Positions 40,361 to 48,257 of a DNA stretch of 64,000 nt are shown in pieces. The stretch is from positions 3,348,001 through 3,412,000 of the forward strand of contig NZ_CP027706.1 in the NCBI RefSeq assembly GCF_003850565.1, given 5' to 3'. The DNA is from Pseudomonas sessilinigenes (GTDB taxonomy: Bacteria > Pseudomonadota > Gammaproteobacteria > Pseudomonadales > Pseudomonadaceae). Positions within the stretch are counted from its first letter, which is position 1. Every line of letters begins with the position of its first letter. The translations under genes and the position numbers were made by a program. The notes beneath the pieces are model-generated. The model had not been told where the DNA came from. It did no database searches and saw only the letters and a program-made list of their open reading frames with translations.

Positions 40361-40801
40361 TCAATTGACCGCCACTACTGCTCCCTCGGGAACTGCTGAG
40401 GGAATGGTAATCGACGTTTGTCCGGACGATGGTGAAATCAGGAGGCCGGCACGGTTCACCCCTACGGCTGTCGACTGGGTGCGTTCAAAAAGCGCTGCAG
40501 GAAGCCCAACTGGTGCAGAAACTGCAATGAACGTGTAACTCTGGCCCATGGCCAGATAGGCACTGACACCTGAAGGCTTCACAAACCATGATGGCAGGTT
40601 CAGCACCCCATCTTGAGGGATGCCGGAGTATCCGGGGTTATTTTTGGCATACTCGGCTGCAGCGGACCGATAAACGAGCATATTCCGGCTCAAAGAGTCC
40701 AAGTCCGCCTGGTCTGAAAGCGCTGTTGAGTCATTTTGGTACTGTACAGACAGACTGGTGACCAGCAGAAGCACTGTGAAAACCGCCCAGTAAAACCACA
40801 T
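40361..40801 (-). CDS. pilM: PilM-like thin-pilus protein
   Basis: A 146-residue protein with an N-terminal membrane helix (MWFYWAVFTVLLLVTSLSV) and a periplasmic domain (LDSLSRNMLVYRSAAAEYAKNNPGYSG; FVKPSGVSAYLAMGQSYTFIAV). Length and layout match the PilM proteins of R64 and PAPI-1 thin pili (about 145 aa). The start 40801 is the ATG just before the membrane helix, with gagga 9 bp upstream. In PAPI-1, pilM also lies at the far end of the pil cluster after pilV. Here the shufflon and recombinase genes separate the two. Confidence 0.8.
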   Translation of the reverse strand: MWFYWAVFTVLLLVTSLSVQYQNDSTALSDQADLDSLSRNMLVYRSAAAEYAKNNPGYSGIPQDGVLNLPSWFVKPSGVSAYLAMGQSYTFIAVSAPVGLPAALFERTQSTAVGVNRAGLLISPSSGQTSITIPSAVPEGAVVAVN

Positions 40802-40895
40802 GATTTGATCCTCAGTTAGCAATCCCAAGAGTGTGTTCGACCCAAGCTTGGTCGTCCTTGAGAAACTGAAAGCCTACACATCCGTGAATTTCTCT

Positions 40896-40960
40896 GCGGA
40901 CTATAGTCCGCTGACGACAATAGTCACGCCTTCCAGAATTCGACCTTTCTACGAAGGTCG
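40896..40960. promoter_or_regulatory. 16-bp palindrome and ribosome-site hairpin before the XRE gene
   Basis: gcggactatagtccgc (40896-40911) is a perfect 16-bp palindrome between the divergent pilM and XRE genes, a likely operator for the XRE regulator. Just before the XRE start, cgacctt (40941-40947) pairs with aaggtcg (40954-40960), burying the gaagg ribosome site in the right arm. Confidence 0.65.
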
Positions 40961-40963
40961 ACA

Positions 40964-41224
40964 ATGAACAACGAACCTATGACTGAGCGAGGCCACAACG
41001 CTGCATTTGGCAGTGTGTTGGCTCAGTTGCGTAAGGGCCGAGGCCTGTCACAAGAAAGGCTGGGGTTTGAAAGCGGCTTCGACCGTTCATACATCAGTCT
41101 GCTTGAGCGTGGGCTGCGTTCACCGACCCTCGACACACTATTCAGCCTCAGTCATGCACTGGAGGTTTCGTTCGTCCAGCTGGCCATGCAGATCGAGGCC
41201 AAGCTGGAAGACATGAGTGAGTGA
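40964..41224 (+). CDS. XRE-family transcriptional regulator
   Basis: An 86-residue protein that is little more than a Cro/C1-type helix-turn-helix: FGSVLAQLRKGRGLSQERLGFESGFDRSYISLLERGLRSPTLDTLFSLSHAL. The rest is a short helix with AMQIEAKLEDMSE. The size and the spacing SYISLLERG...SPTLDTL are those of small phage-type or controller repressors. It overlaps the recombinase gene by 8 bp and starts right after a perfect palindrome, so it probably controls its own operon and thus how often the shufflon inverts. It may also affect pilM, which is divergent from the same region. Confidence 0.9.
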   Translation: MNNEPMTERGHNAAFGSVLAQLRKGRGLSQERLGFESGFDRSYISLLERGLRSPTLDTLFSLSHALEVSFVQLAMQIEAKLEDMSE

Positions 41225-42377
41225 GTTGACCCTGGCCGAAGGCCTGCAGCGATATCAAGAAAAGGTGTCCGTACTCAAAAAGGGGTACGTGCAGGAGACT
41301 TATCGGCTCGCACAGCTGAAGCGATCGGCATTGGCTGCAAAGACCATGCGCGAGATTAAAAGTCCGGATATTGCAGAGTATCGGGATTTACGCTTAGGGC
41401 AGACGAACCCACGTACTGGACGGTTAATTTCAAGCTCGACTGTGCGACTTGAAATGTCATTGCTCTCGAATGTGTTCGATGTCGGACGGATCGAGTGGGG
41501 GGTATGCGAAAGCAATCCCGTGGAGAAGGTTCGCAAGCCTAAGGCTCCACCAGGTCGTGATCGGCGCCTAACACCTCGAGAGGAGCGGCGGATCCTGCGC
41601 TACTGCCATGGCCATCCAACTCATGAGCTTTATTCGATAGTCTTGTTGGCTATCGAGTCCGCGATGCGTCAGGGTGAGCTGCTCAACCTGCGTTGGGAGC
41701 ATGTAAACCTTCGAAGCCGCATCGCGCATTTGCCCGACACTAAGAATGGTTCGAAGCGAGATGTTCCCCTGAGCATCAAAGCGCGTGATGCACTGATACG
41801 TCTTGGTGTCAAAACCAGCGGGCGAATTTTCAACTACACAAACAATGGGTTGAAGTCTGCTTGGCGGATCATGGTGTTGAGACTCGAGATCCCGGACCTT
41901 CATTTTCATGACTTGCGCCATGAAGCATGCTCCCGGCTATTCGAGCTAGGAACCCTCGACGTGATGGAGATCGCTGCGATCAGCGGGCACAAGAGCCTAG
42001 CGATGTTGAAGCGGTATACCCACTTGAAGGCCACCAACCTGGTTAAAAAGCTGGAGGGCAATAAGCATCGAGGTCAGCAGGTAGTTTTAAACCACCTCGT
42101 TCCCTATCCAGCAGTGGCTCAGAAAACGTCCTCAGGGGTCACCATACGGGTCTTGGACTTCGATAGCGTCGAGGGGCAAGGTGCAACGCCTGAAGATGCG
42201 CTCAGAAGCGCTCAGGATGCATTGCTCAGGCATCTAATGCTCGCGTTGAGGGACCGGCGCCCCATCCCAGCTCCTGACCAGTACCTTGAGCAGGTACGTG
42301 AAGCTGACATCATCATGTTGGATCCGCTTTGCCTGCCGCAAAATCTGGCCTATTCAGCACCTCACACATTTTTTTAG
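41217..42377 (+). CDS. rci: Shufflon-type tyrosine recombinase (Rci-like) with HicB-like tail
   Basis: A 386-residue tyrosine recombinase with the catalytic set in place: Arg151 (IESAMRQGELLNLRW), Lys176 (DTKNGSKRDVP), HxxR as His231-Asp-Leu-Arg234 (HFHDLRHEACS), His258 (SGHKS) and nucleophile Tyr267 (LKRYTHL). It starts at GTG 41217, overlapping the XRE gene. After the catalytic domain come about 90 extra residues (VTIRVLDFDSVEGQGATPED, ALRSAQDALLRHL, RRPIPAPDQ) that look like a HicB-type domain. R64 Rci is of similar length (384 aa) and acts on 19-bp sfx sites; three near-identical sites lie right downstream. Confidence 0.92.
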   Translation: MSELTLAEGLQRYQEKVSVLKKGYVQETYRLAQLKRSALAAKTMREIKSPDIAEYRDLRLGQTNPRTGRLISSSTVRLEMSLLSNVFDVGRIEWGVCESNPVEKVRKPKAPPGRDRRLTPREERRILRYCHGHPTHELYSIVLLAIESAMRQGELLNLRWEHVNLRSRIAHLPDTKNGSKRDVPLSIKARDALIRLGVKTSGRIFNYTNNGLKSAWRIMVLRLEIPDLHFHDLRHEACSRLFELGTLDVMEIAAISGHKSLAMLKRYTHLKATNLVKKLEGNKHRGQQVVLNHLVPYPAVAQKTSSGVTIRVLDFDSVEGQGATPEDALRSAQDALLRHLMLALRDRRPIPAPDQYLEQVREADIIMLDPLCLPQNLAYSAPHTFF

Positions 42378-42426
42378 TGGATCGGTGAGTCTCGGTTAGC
42401 TCGACCTATCGCCAGATGATCCAACC

Positions 42427-42445
42427 TTGCCAATCCGGCGTGTGG
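42427..42445 (+). repeat. Shufflon recombination site sfx1
   Basis: ttgccaatccggcgtgtgg, almost the R64 sfx consensus GTGCCAATCCGGTNNNTGG as I recall it. Same orientation as sfx2, opposite to sfx3. It encodes CQSGVW when fused to pilV. Inversion between sfx1 and sfx3 would bring tail A next to pilV. Confidence 0.9.
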
Positions 42446-42619
42446 AAAAAAACCGGATCGGACGGGCGATATGGCGGAATGTATGTCCGGGACTACGGCG
42501 GGGGCAACTGTGGTTCCGTTAACCCTCTAACTGGTTCCTGTAGCTGCCCGCCTGGGCATTCCGTTGCCGCGTTCTGGGGATGGGGCAACGCAACGGCGTT
42601 TCACTGTTTTAGTCCATGA
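42427..42619 (+). other. Silent pilV C-terminal cassette A
   Basis: An open frame without its own start, beginning in the sfx1 site (CQSGVWKKTGSDGRYGG) and ending at a stop at 42617-42619, right against sfx2. Its Cys pattern and the block NPLTGSCSCPPGH, then TAFHCFSP, are those of alternative PilV tips. It is silent here because it points away from pilV and would need inversion of 42427-43079 to be expressed. Confidence 0.85.
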
Positions 42620-42638
42620 TTGCCAATCCGGCGTGTGG
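42620..42638 (+). repeat. Shufflon recombination site sfx2
   Basis: ttgccaatccggcgtgtgg, identical to sfx1 and in the same orientation, starting on the base after the stop codon of cassette A. It is inverted relative to sfx3, so the 42620-43079 segment can flip. Confidence 0.9.
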
Positions 42639-42809
42639 AAGCTGGTAACTCACACCTATGTACAAATGCCCTATGACGGTTCGATCGACTTCGGTGGCGG
42701 TGCTTGGAGTTCTATCGGTTGCGTGGGTCAATACTCAAGCTATAGCTATTGTATTAACGTCGTTTACGACCGGCCGCGAACCATCCGTAACTGCGTATTG
42801 GTTCAATAA
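42620..42809 (+). other. Silent pilV C-terminal cassette B
   Basis: The open frame from sfx2 (CQSGVWKLVTHTYVQMPY) continues with FGGGAWSSIGCVGQYSSYSYC and ends RPRTIRNCVLVQ at a stop at about 42807-42809. It lies back to back with the currently fused cassette C, whose end is at 42875. Flipping sfx2-sfx3 would exchange C for B on PilV, in frame through the sfx-coded residues. Confidence 0.85.
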
Positions 42810-42874
42810 CTGAACCTTGCGCAGCCTCTTATGCTGGTGCGTTTTATCGTCTCGAGCTCCGTTCCTGTTGCTTA

Positions 42875-44077
42875 TCACGGCTTATAGCAACCGTATGAAA
42901 CGCAGGGCTGGCCCCGCCAATCGCGATCGCGAATTGAGATCTTGGCAAATACCCCGATGGGCAACTGCAGGCACCCGTGTATGGGTTCGCACCAGGGCAT
43001 CCGCCAGCAGTATGAGTAGCAGTCCAAACGACCCACCCAACGGTCTCCAACCTGTGTCTTCCACACACCGGATTGGCAAGATAGTGTGAGGCCGGCTGAG
43101 TTCTTAGCTATGAGCTTGTTGTCGCTGCAGGCATCACCCTCATTAGCAAGTCCCCCGATCGACAGGTATTCGTTTGTTGCGAGCCGGCCGCTCGCTGTAA
43201 TCGTGCTCGAGGAGGTGACCTTGCCAGCGGCTACTTCACCTCCAGTGGTGAGTCCCTTGTCGTTGAAAATGCGCACATAGTCAGCGTCAGACTGGTAGAT
43301 GCCACCTCCCCATTTTTCGCTGTACCAGCCGGTATCTCCGCGGGTCCTGAACCAGCCTCCTGTGTAGGTTTCTCCGGACACGTTCGCCGTTGTTGCATTG
43401 AGCGTGCCCGTGTTGTTGATGTCGTTGCCGCCCATGTCGATGTGGGTATTCATCCTGTTGAGCTCAGGTCGGTTGGGTACTGCATTTCGATACAAGTAGT
43501 CGTTGGCCAGGTCACCGTCCATTAAAAATAGCGCGCTCGCTGTATGGCCTGGACCAGGGTTGATGGCGTAGTTGCTCAGTGCGAGCTGCCAGCCACCCCT
43601 AACCCCTTGGATGACATTCGGCGAGGTCGAGGAGATAAAACCGCCAGGGCCGCCCAGATGCTCAGCTATGCTCCGGATCCCGAGCTCTGGAATTGCCTGG
43701 CCACCGATTGATAGTGCGATGACTTCCAGCTGGTTGGGGTTTGGCTTGCGAGCCAGCCCGACAATGGTCTGGCCGAAGCTATTCGAATCAGTGAACCCCG
43801 CAGGCAAGTATTTTGTATTGATGAGCATCGGGACGGTGATTTGCACCGGAGCTGTCGCCGTCGCGTTGGCCAGGACGGTGCTGTAGTTGTCTTTGACGTA
43901 TTTGCTGAGGGCTTCGGCGATGGTTTTCTGCTTATTTGCAGCAATTTCATAATCTTGCGAATCCTGCTGCCTGATGATCAAACCTGTCGCAAGTGTCGTC
44001 ATCAGCGCTAGCACCGCCAGCGCCATCACTGCATCAATGGTCAACATCCCTACTTGTTTGCGTTTACTACTGGTCAT
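42875..44077 (-). CDS. pilV: PilV minor pilin / pilus-tip adhesin, currently with cassette C
   Basis: A 400-residue prepilin-like protein. The N-terminus has KQVGMLTIDAVMALAVLALMTTL, a type IVb processing site (G before M) and hydrophobic stem. The constant part (to about residue 332) includes GGPGGFISSTSPN and NTHIDMGGNDINNTGTLNA, typical of PilV. Residues about 333-339 are encoded by sfx3. The last 60 residues are cassette C and end SYGCYKP. In R64 the C-terminal variants choose the recipient by binding lipopolysaccharide. It overlaps the pilT-like gene by 11 bp. The cassette C frame looks disturbed inside: the conserved NPYTGACSCPSG block is in another frame. Confidence 0.9.
   Translation of the reverse strand: MTSSKRKQVGMLTIDAVMALAVLALMTTLATGLIIRQQDSQDYEIAANKQKTIAEALSKYVKDNYSTVLANATATAPVQITVPMLINTKYLPAGFTDSNSFGQTIVGLARKPNPNQLEVIALSIGGQAIPELGIRSIAEHLGGPGGFISSTSPNVIQGVRGGWQLALSNYAINPGPGHTASALFLMDGDLANDYLYRNAVPNRPELNRMNTHIDMGGNDINNTGTLNATTANVSGETYTGGWFRTRGDTGWYSEKWGGGIYQSDADYVRIFNDKGLTTGGEVAAGKVTSSSTITASGRLATNEYLSIGGLANEGDACSDNKLIAKNSAGLTLSCQSGVWKTQVGDRWVGRLDCYSYCWRMPWCEPIHGCLQLPIGVFAKISIRDRDWRGQPCVSYGCYKP
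43061..43079 (-). repeat. Shufflon recombination site sfx3 (inside pilV)
   Basis: On the minus strand ttgccaatccggtgtgtgg, one base different from sfx1 and sfx2 and inverted to both. It marks the junction between the constant part of pilV and the exchangeable C-terminus. Confidence 0.92.
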
Positions 44078-45008
44078 TCCAGAGGCTCCTCGCAGCCTGG
44101 CTCGCTATGTCTTGCTCGAGCATCTGCATCTTGTCTGATCGGATCTTTTCTCTAATCCCGTTACTTTCGCTGGAGGCCAAGGAGAGACACTGCAGCTTGA
44201 GACGTTTGAATCCACTGCCGTCTTTCAGCAGCGTTTGATGAATGACGGCGATGAGCCCTTGAGCAAGTATCTGGAGTGCGTTCGGCAACACTGGTTGGGC
44301 CAGCACGGCGAGACGCTCTATCCCTTGAATCACAGAGCCTGAATGCCCTGTGCAGATGATGAAGTGCCCGTTGATCGATGCCTGCACAACCTGTGCAGCT
44401 GTAGGGGTGTCTCGAACCTCACCGACAAGGATCATCTCGGCCCTGGTGCGAAGAGCCCGGATGAGTGCCTCCTCATAACCACCCTGGCGGCGCGAAACCG
44501 GAACCTGCACACACCTGCCTTCTCCATGCACGCCGTGCAACAGAGGCTCTGGAGGATCCTCGATCGTGAGAGCCATACCACCCCATTTTTCGAGACGTGC
44601 TTTGACCAGAGAAGCGGCACTTGAGGTCTTGCCCGATCCCATCTCTCCGCAGATGAAAATGAGCCCCCTAAGCGCTTGGCTTAGGAGCGTGTCGTGGAGC
44701 TCATCGGACAGCCCCAGATCATCCAGTGGAAGAATCTTTACGGCTGACTTACTCAACACAAAGAGGGACTTGTTGTTGAGGTCCGATAGCTGGGTAACGC
44801 GGAAAACAACACCCTCATGAATCAGCGAAAATTCTGGTTCCTGGGTTGCGGTGTAGTGTTTATGGCAGCGTTCACGTAGCACCTGGATCTCCTCTAGCCA
44901 CTCTCCTGGAGCAGGTGCCCGAGGAGGGTGGTCAGGAAGTCCCTTCACGTCAGCGAAGCCGTCTCCGAGATAGAGGTCGACGAAGGTGGCCTCAGAGATC
45001 GTGCTCAT
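44067..45008 (-). CDS. pilT: PilT-like pilus ATPase
   Basis: A 313-residue secretion-type ATPase: Walker A FICGEMGSGKTSSAASLV at about 120-137, Asp box LTIEDPPEPLL, Walker B AEMILVGEVRDTPTAAQ, His box GHFIICTGHSGS. The motif set and size fit the PilT2-type retraction ATPases of PAPI-1-like thin pili. It is distinct from the lytic transglycosylase called PilT in R64. The start 45008 (MSTISEATF) has aagga 6 bp upstream; a GTG five codons earlier is less likely. It follows pilS by 20 bp and overlaps pilV. Confidence 0.86.
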   Translation of the reverse strand: MSTISEATFVDLYLGDGFADVKGLPDHPPRAPAPGEWLEEIQVLRERCHKHYTATQEPEFSLIHEGVVFRVTQLSDLNNKSLFVLSKSAVKILPLDDLGLSDELHDTLLSQALRGLIFICGEMGSGKTSSAASLVKARLEKWGGMALTIEDPPEPLLHGVHGEGRCVQVPVSRRQGGYEEALIRALRTRAEMILVGEVRDTPTAAQVVQASINGHFIICTGHSGSVIQGIERLAVLAQPVLPNALQILAQGLIAVIHQTLLKDGSGFKRLKLQCLSLASSESNGIREKIRSDKMQMLEQDIASQAARSLWNDQ

Positions 45009-45028
45009 ACGGTGGTCCTTCACCTTGA

Positions 45029-45544
45029 TTAGAAGAAGGTCCAGGCAATGGTATTGGTGTCGCTCGAGCAGCTCGTTGAAGCTGTCATCCCGAGGATCTC
45101 ACCGGTAGTGGCAGAGCCTCCGTTGATTGCCGTCGTGGTCTTCTGGTCTTTTGCGACCTTTGTGGCAAGCACGATGCAAGCGCTCTTCGGCAGGTTGGAT
45201 TCGGTGATGGTGAAGGTCATGCCATTGCTCACGACGGTCACAGATCCGTTCCACTGGTTGACCAGGGTATTGCCATTCTTGCCCATGGTACCGGTGCCCT
45301 CGAGGTTGATGAGGGATGGAACCATATTGGCTCCGGACGTCCCGTAGCCGGCTGAGCCTTTGAGTTTTTTAGTGTTCGCGACCATGGTGCTGATGTTGCT
45401 CTGCTCGATCGCTGTGTCTGAGTTGCCGAGCATTGCCCAGGCGATTACGAGAATGAAGCCGAGTGCAACGGCGATCAGCATGAGCCAGAAAACGCCGTCA
45501 ATCGAAAGAAAACCGCCTTGTTTTTTCGGGGAACGAATAGCCAT
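45029..45544 (-). CDS. pilS: PilS major thin-pilus prepilin (type IVb)
   Basis: A 171-residue prepilin. The leader MAIRSPKKQGG is cut before FLSIDGVFWLMLIAVALGFILVI, the hydrophobic stem that drives pilus assembly. Four Cys are present, two near the end (ACIVLATK ... STSCSSD), for the D-region disulfide. It is small and Gly/Thr-rich like R64 PilS. No prepilin peptidase (pilU) gene is present in the operon, so processing must rely on a host PilD-like enzyme. The start 45544 has aagg upstream. Confidence 0.88.
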   Translation of the reverse strand: MAIRSPKKQGGFLSIDGVFWLMLIAVALGFILVIAWAMLGNSDTAIEQSNISTMVANTKKLKGSAGYGTSGANMVPSLINLEGTGTMGKNGNTLVNQWNGSVTVVSNGMTFTITESNLPKSACIVLATKVAKDQKTTTAINGGSATTGEILGMTASTSCSSDTNTIAWTFF

Positions 45545-45565
45545 GTCATTTACCTTTTTGACTGC

Positions 45566-46732
45566 TTAGAAATTTGCTGAGTCCATTACGCCACGGGCCA
45601 TCTGGAAGATCCCGACTACGACCAGGATCATCAAAACGCCCATGCATACCGATGAAAATGCGATAAGGAACTTGGAGGTTGCCTCAACCTTTCGAAGGGT
45701 CTGCTCAAGCCAGCGGGATGCGAAACGCTCCATGGATTCGGCAAAGCCTTTGCGCACGGCCAGCACTTCCAGGTAATGAATGGCCATAGCGTCAGGAAAT
45801 TTATGACCAGCAAGTTTCAGCGCTTGACCGAAGTTCTTGCCGGAGCGAACACCGTAGTGAATGGCGTCTAAGCGCTCTCGTAGCCATGGGGGAGCCCCCC
45901 GCTTGAGGATGGTCAGAGCGTCGAGCTGGTTGATGCCGCTGCGCAGCATCACTGACATGTTCATCAGAAAGATCGACCCATGAAGGACTTTGTAGATGCT
46001 CCATGGCGGTGCCGACTCCAGGTTCAGCCGCGCTTTCTGCAAGATCCTGCTCAACTGAATCTTCCAAGTAGGACTGGTTGGCTCGAGCGCAAGGCCGCAA
46101 AAGACAGGCAGTGTCAGGGTCGCAGTGAGAATGACGATCACCACCGAACCCAGGATGAAGAAGCCGTAATGGCTCACCAGATTTGAAAGGTGGTAGAGAA
46201 GCGCTGGTACTCCGGTCCAGGCATCTGGGTCTGAGCGTTTCGTCATCGACGGCACCATCCATAGTGCAATCACGTAAAGCAGTGCCCACATCAGACTCCA
46301 GGTCAAAGAAGGCATAGCAACCACCGACTGTATGAGTCGGGCAATTCGCTGACGTATCTCGATAATCCGCACACAGTCCCGGAATGCCTGAACCAGCTTG
46401 CCGGTCTCCTCACCGGTCTCAATGAGCGAGACTTCCTCGTAAGGCAGCCGGCGCCGGCAGGATTGGGCCAGGGACTTCCCTCCACGAACGGACATCGCGA
46501 TCTCGGAGCAAACGATTGAAACTGGATGCAGTTCTTTACCGTCATTGCTGAAGGCCTTTTGCACTGTTTCAAGTGCTACCTCGATCGAAATACCGTCCTC
46601 GAGCACGCCCATCAGGCTCTCGTAGAACTGAATACGCTCCTTTTTTCCAAACTGGGCAGCGTAGAACCTGGCCACCCAGTCGCGTGTGGCCTCTTTGAGA
46701 CCAGCGCTTAGATCCTGTAGTTGATCAAGCAT
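45566..46732 (-). CDS. pilR: PilR inner-membrane pilus assembly protein (GspF family)
   Basis: A 388-residue protein with two repeats of the GspF/PilC fold, each a helical cytoplasmic domain (ESLMGVLEDGISIEVALETVQ; MSVMLRSGINQLDALTILKRG) followed by membrane helices (LTWSLMWALLYVIALWMVP; YGFFILGSVVIVILTATL; FSSVCMGVLMILVVVGIFQM). It forms the inner-membrane platform for pilus extension with PilQ. The start 46732 (MLDQLQDLS) overlaps the pilQ stop by 8 bp; an in-frame codon upstream would overlap pilQ further. Confidence 0.9.
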   Translation of the reverse strand: MLDQLQDLSAGLKEATRDWVARFYAAQFGKKERIQFYESLMGVLEDGISIEVALETVQKAFSNDGKELHPVSIVCSEIAMSVRGGKSLAQSCRRRLPYEEVSLIETGEETGKLVQAFRDCVRIIEIRQRIARLIQSVVAMPSLTWSLMWALLYVIALWMVPSMTKRSDPDAWTGVPALLYHLSNLVSHYGFFILGSVVIVILTATLTLPVFCGLALEPTSPTWKIQLSRILQKARLNLESAPPWSIYKVLHGSIFLMNMSVMLRSGINQLDALTILKRGAPPWLRERLDAIHYGVRSGKNFGQALKLAGHKFPDAMAIHYLEVLAVRKGFAESMERFASRWLEQTLRKVEATSKFLIAFSSVCMGVLMILVVVGIFQMARGVMDSANF

Positions 46733-48257
46733 GGCTGAGCTCCACCAACTGGCGGTCAAAGTCCAGTGGGCCAATCAGTGTTTCAGCATGTCGCGGATCC
46801 ACTGTGCCGGCCTTGATCTTTCTAATGGCGTGATCGATCTTGGTGATGCCGCCCATCTCCTTGACCCAGTGCCGGCGAGCAGCACTCGCTCCCTTCTCGG
46901 AGAAGATCTTCATGAAAAGCAGGTCTGTCATAAGGATCTCGGCCACTACGGTGCGGCCTGCCACCCCTAGATTTTTGCAATCAGGACACCCTGGGCCGAC
47001 CAGGTTCACCTGGTCGATGATCTGGAGTTGCTCCAGTCGTTCAAGTAAGCCTTGGCTTACGCTATCGAGATGATCTCGCAGGGGCACGCAGCAGGACTGG
47101 CACAGCATAGGGAGAAGCGACTGATTGATGAGCCCCGTTGTCAGCGCTGGATCGGTCACCAGGTAATCTGGTACACCCATGTCGATAAGGCGCTGGAGTG
47201 ACGCAACGGCGTTGTTGGTATGCAGCGTGCTCCAGACCAGGTGGCCAGTCATTCCGCCACTGTAAGCGGCTTGTGCGGACTCGAGATCACGAATCTCACC
47301 GTACATGAGCACGTCTGGATCAAGCCGTACCGAGTTTTTGATCCCTGCTTGCCAGCTTTCACTAGGTCCCAGCGGGGACTGGTTGGCTTTGAGTGGGTAT
47401 TCGGGAGGGTCCTCGATCGTGAGGATGTGGCGCGTGCCCTCGGTTTCTTCGAAGAGGAGATTCAGGTTGATCTGCAGCGACTTCGATTTACCGGATCCGG
47501 TAGGGCCGGTGATCAGATTGACGCCGTAGGGGAGGCTGCGCAGGCGTGCATACTGAGCAATCTGTTCAGGTAGAAAACCGAGATCCTCAAGCGATGCCTT
47601 CGACTCATCGTCGTAGAGCAGACGCATCACCATCAGCGGTCCATCGACTAACGGCCGGGTCGAAAGGCGAGCACCAAATAAACCGAGGGTTTCTACAAAG
47701 CTGCGGGCAACACGGGCATCTTGTGGGATGGTCGGCTGAAAGTGATCTTTGGTGACGTCGCACATGCTGTTGTACAGCGCAGAACACAGCTCCAGTCCCA
47801 CGCCGCTTTTTTCCTGGGCTGCCTCCCACAGCAAGCCGTGGATACGATAAAAGATCTTGGTGATCTCATATCCGACCACGATGTGGATGTCGCTTGCTCC
47901 TCGCTTGTGTGCGTCCGCCAAGATCCTTAGTGCATGCGCTTGGCGGACAGTATCGACTTGATCTGAGCCGATGGTCTGGCTTGATGCTTGATAGATCGAC
48001 TTGATATCGGTCATCGAGCAAGGCTTGATCACGTACTCGAACTGCTCATGCTCGAGCTTATCCATGAAGGCCATGACATGCGGGTCGGCCTGGTGCTGCG
48101 CTGAAATATGCAGTGTTCCGTCTTCGGTCAGGGCGCAGATCTGTCGCTGGTCGGGTTTGAGCTCGAAGCGTTCTCCCTCCGCGGTTAGCACAAGACCAGA
48201 GAACTCGGAGGAGGCCGATATCGAACTCGTCAGTGGTGGGCTTTCTAAGATCGTCAT
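46725..48257 (-). CDS. pilQ: PilQ pilus extension ATPase (GspE/PilB family)
   Basis: A 510-residue GspE-type ATPase that powers pilus assembly. Walker A is LITGPTGSGKSKSLQINL at about 262-279, Asp box LTIEDPPEYPL, Walker B DVLMYGEIRDLESAQ, His box TGHLVWSTLHTNNA. A zinc-binding tetracysteine lies near the end (MLCQSCCVPL ... GCPDCKNLG). The start 48257 (MTILES) overlaps the pilP stop by 4 bp (ATGA), which decides it against an earlier GTG. In this naming the ATPase is PilQ, as in R64; it is not the secretin called PilQ in type IVa pili. Confidence 0.92.
   Translation of the reverse strand: MTILESPPLTSSISASSEFSGLVLTAEGERFELKPDQRQICALTEDGTLHISAQHQADPHVMAFMDKLEHEQFEYVIKPCSMTDIKSIYQASSQTIGSDQVDTVRQAHALRILADAHKRGASDIHIVVGYEITKIFYRIHGLLWEAAQEKSGVGLELCSALYNSMCDVTKDHFQPTIPQDARVARSFVETLGLFGARLSTRPLVDGPLMVMRLLYDDESKASLEDLGFLPEQIAQYARLRSLPYGVNLITGPTGSGKSKSLQINLNLLFEETEGTRHILTIEDPPEYPLKANQSPLGPSESWQAGIKNSVRLDPDVLMYGEIRDLESAQAAYSGGMTGHLVWSTLHTNNAVASLQRLIDMGVPDYLVTDPALTTGLINQSLLPMLCQSCCVPLRDHLDSVSQGLLERLEQLQIIDQVNLVGPGCPDCKNLGVAGRTVVAEILMTDLLFMKIFSEKGASAARRHWVKEMGGITKIDHAIRKIKAGTVDPRHAETLIGPLDFDRQLVELSHA

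Noticed and set aside
41217..42377. Integrase of the element
   Set aside because: It is a tyrosine recombinase, but it lies beside three sfx-like sites and pilV with no tRNA gene or att repeat nearby, which fits a shufflon recombinase instead.
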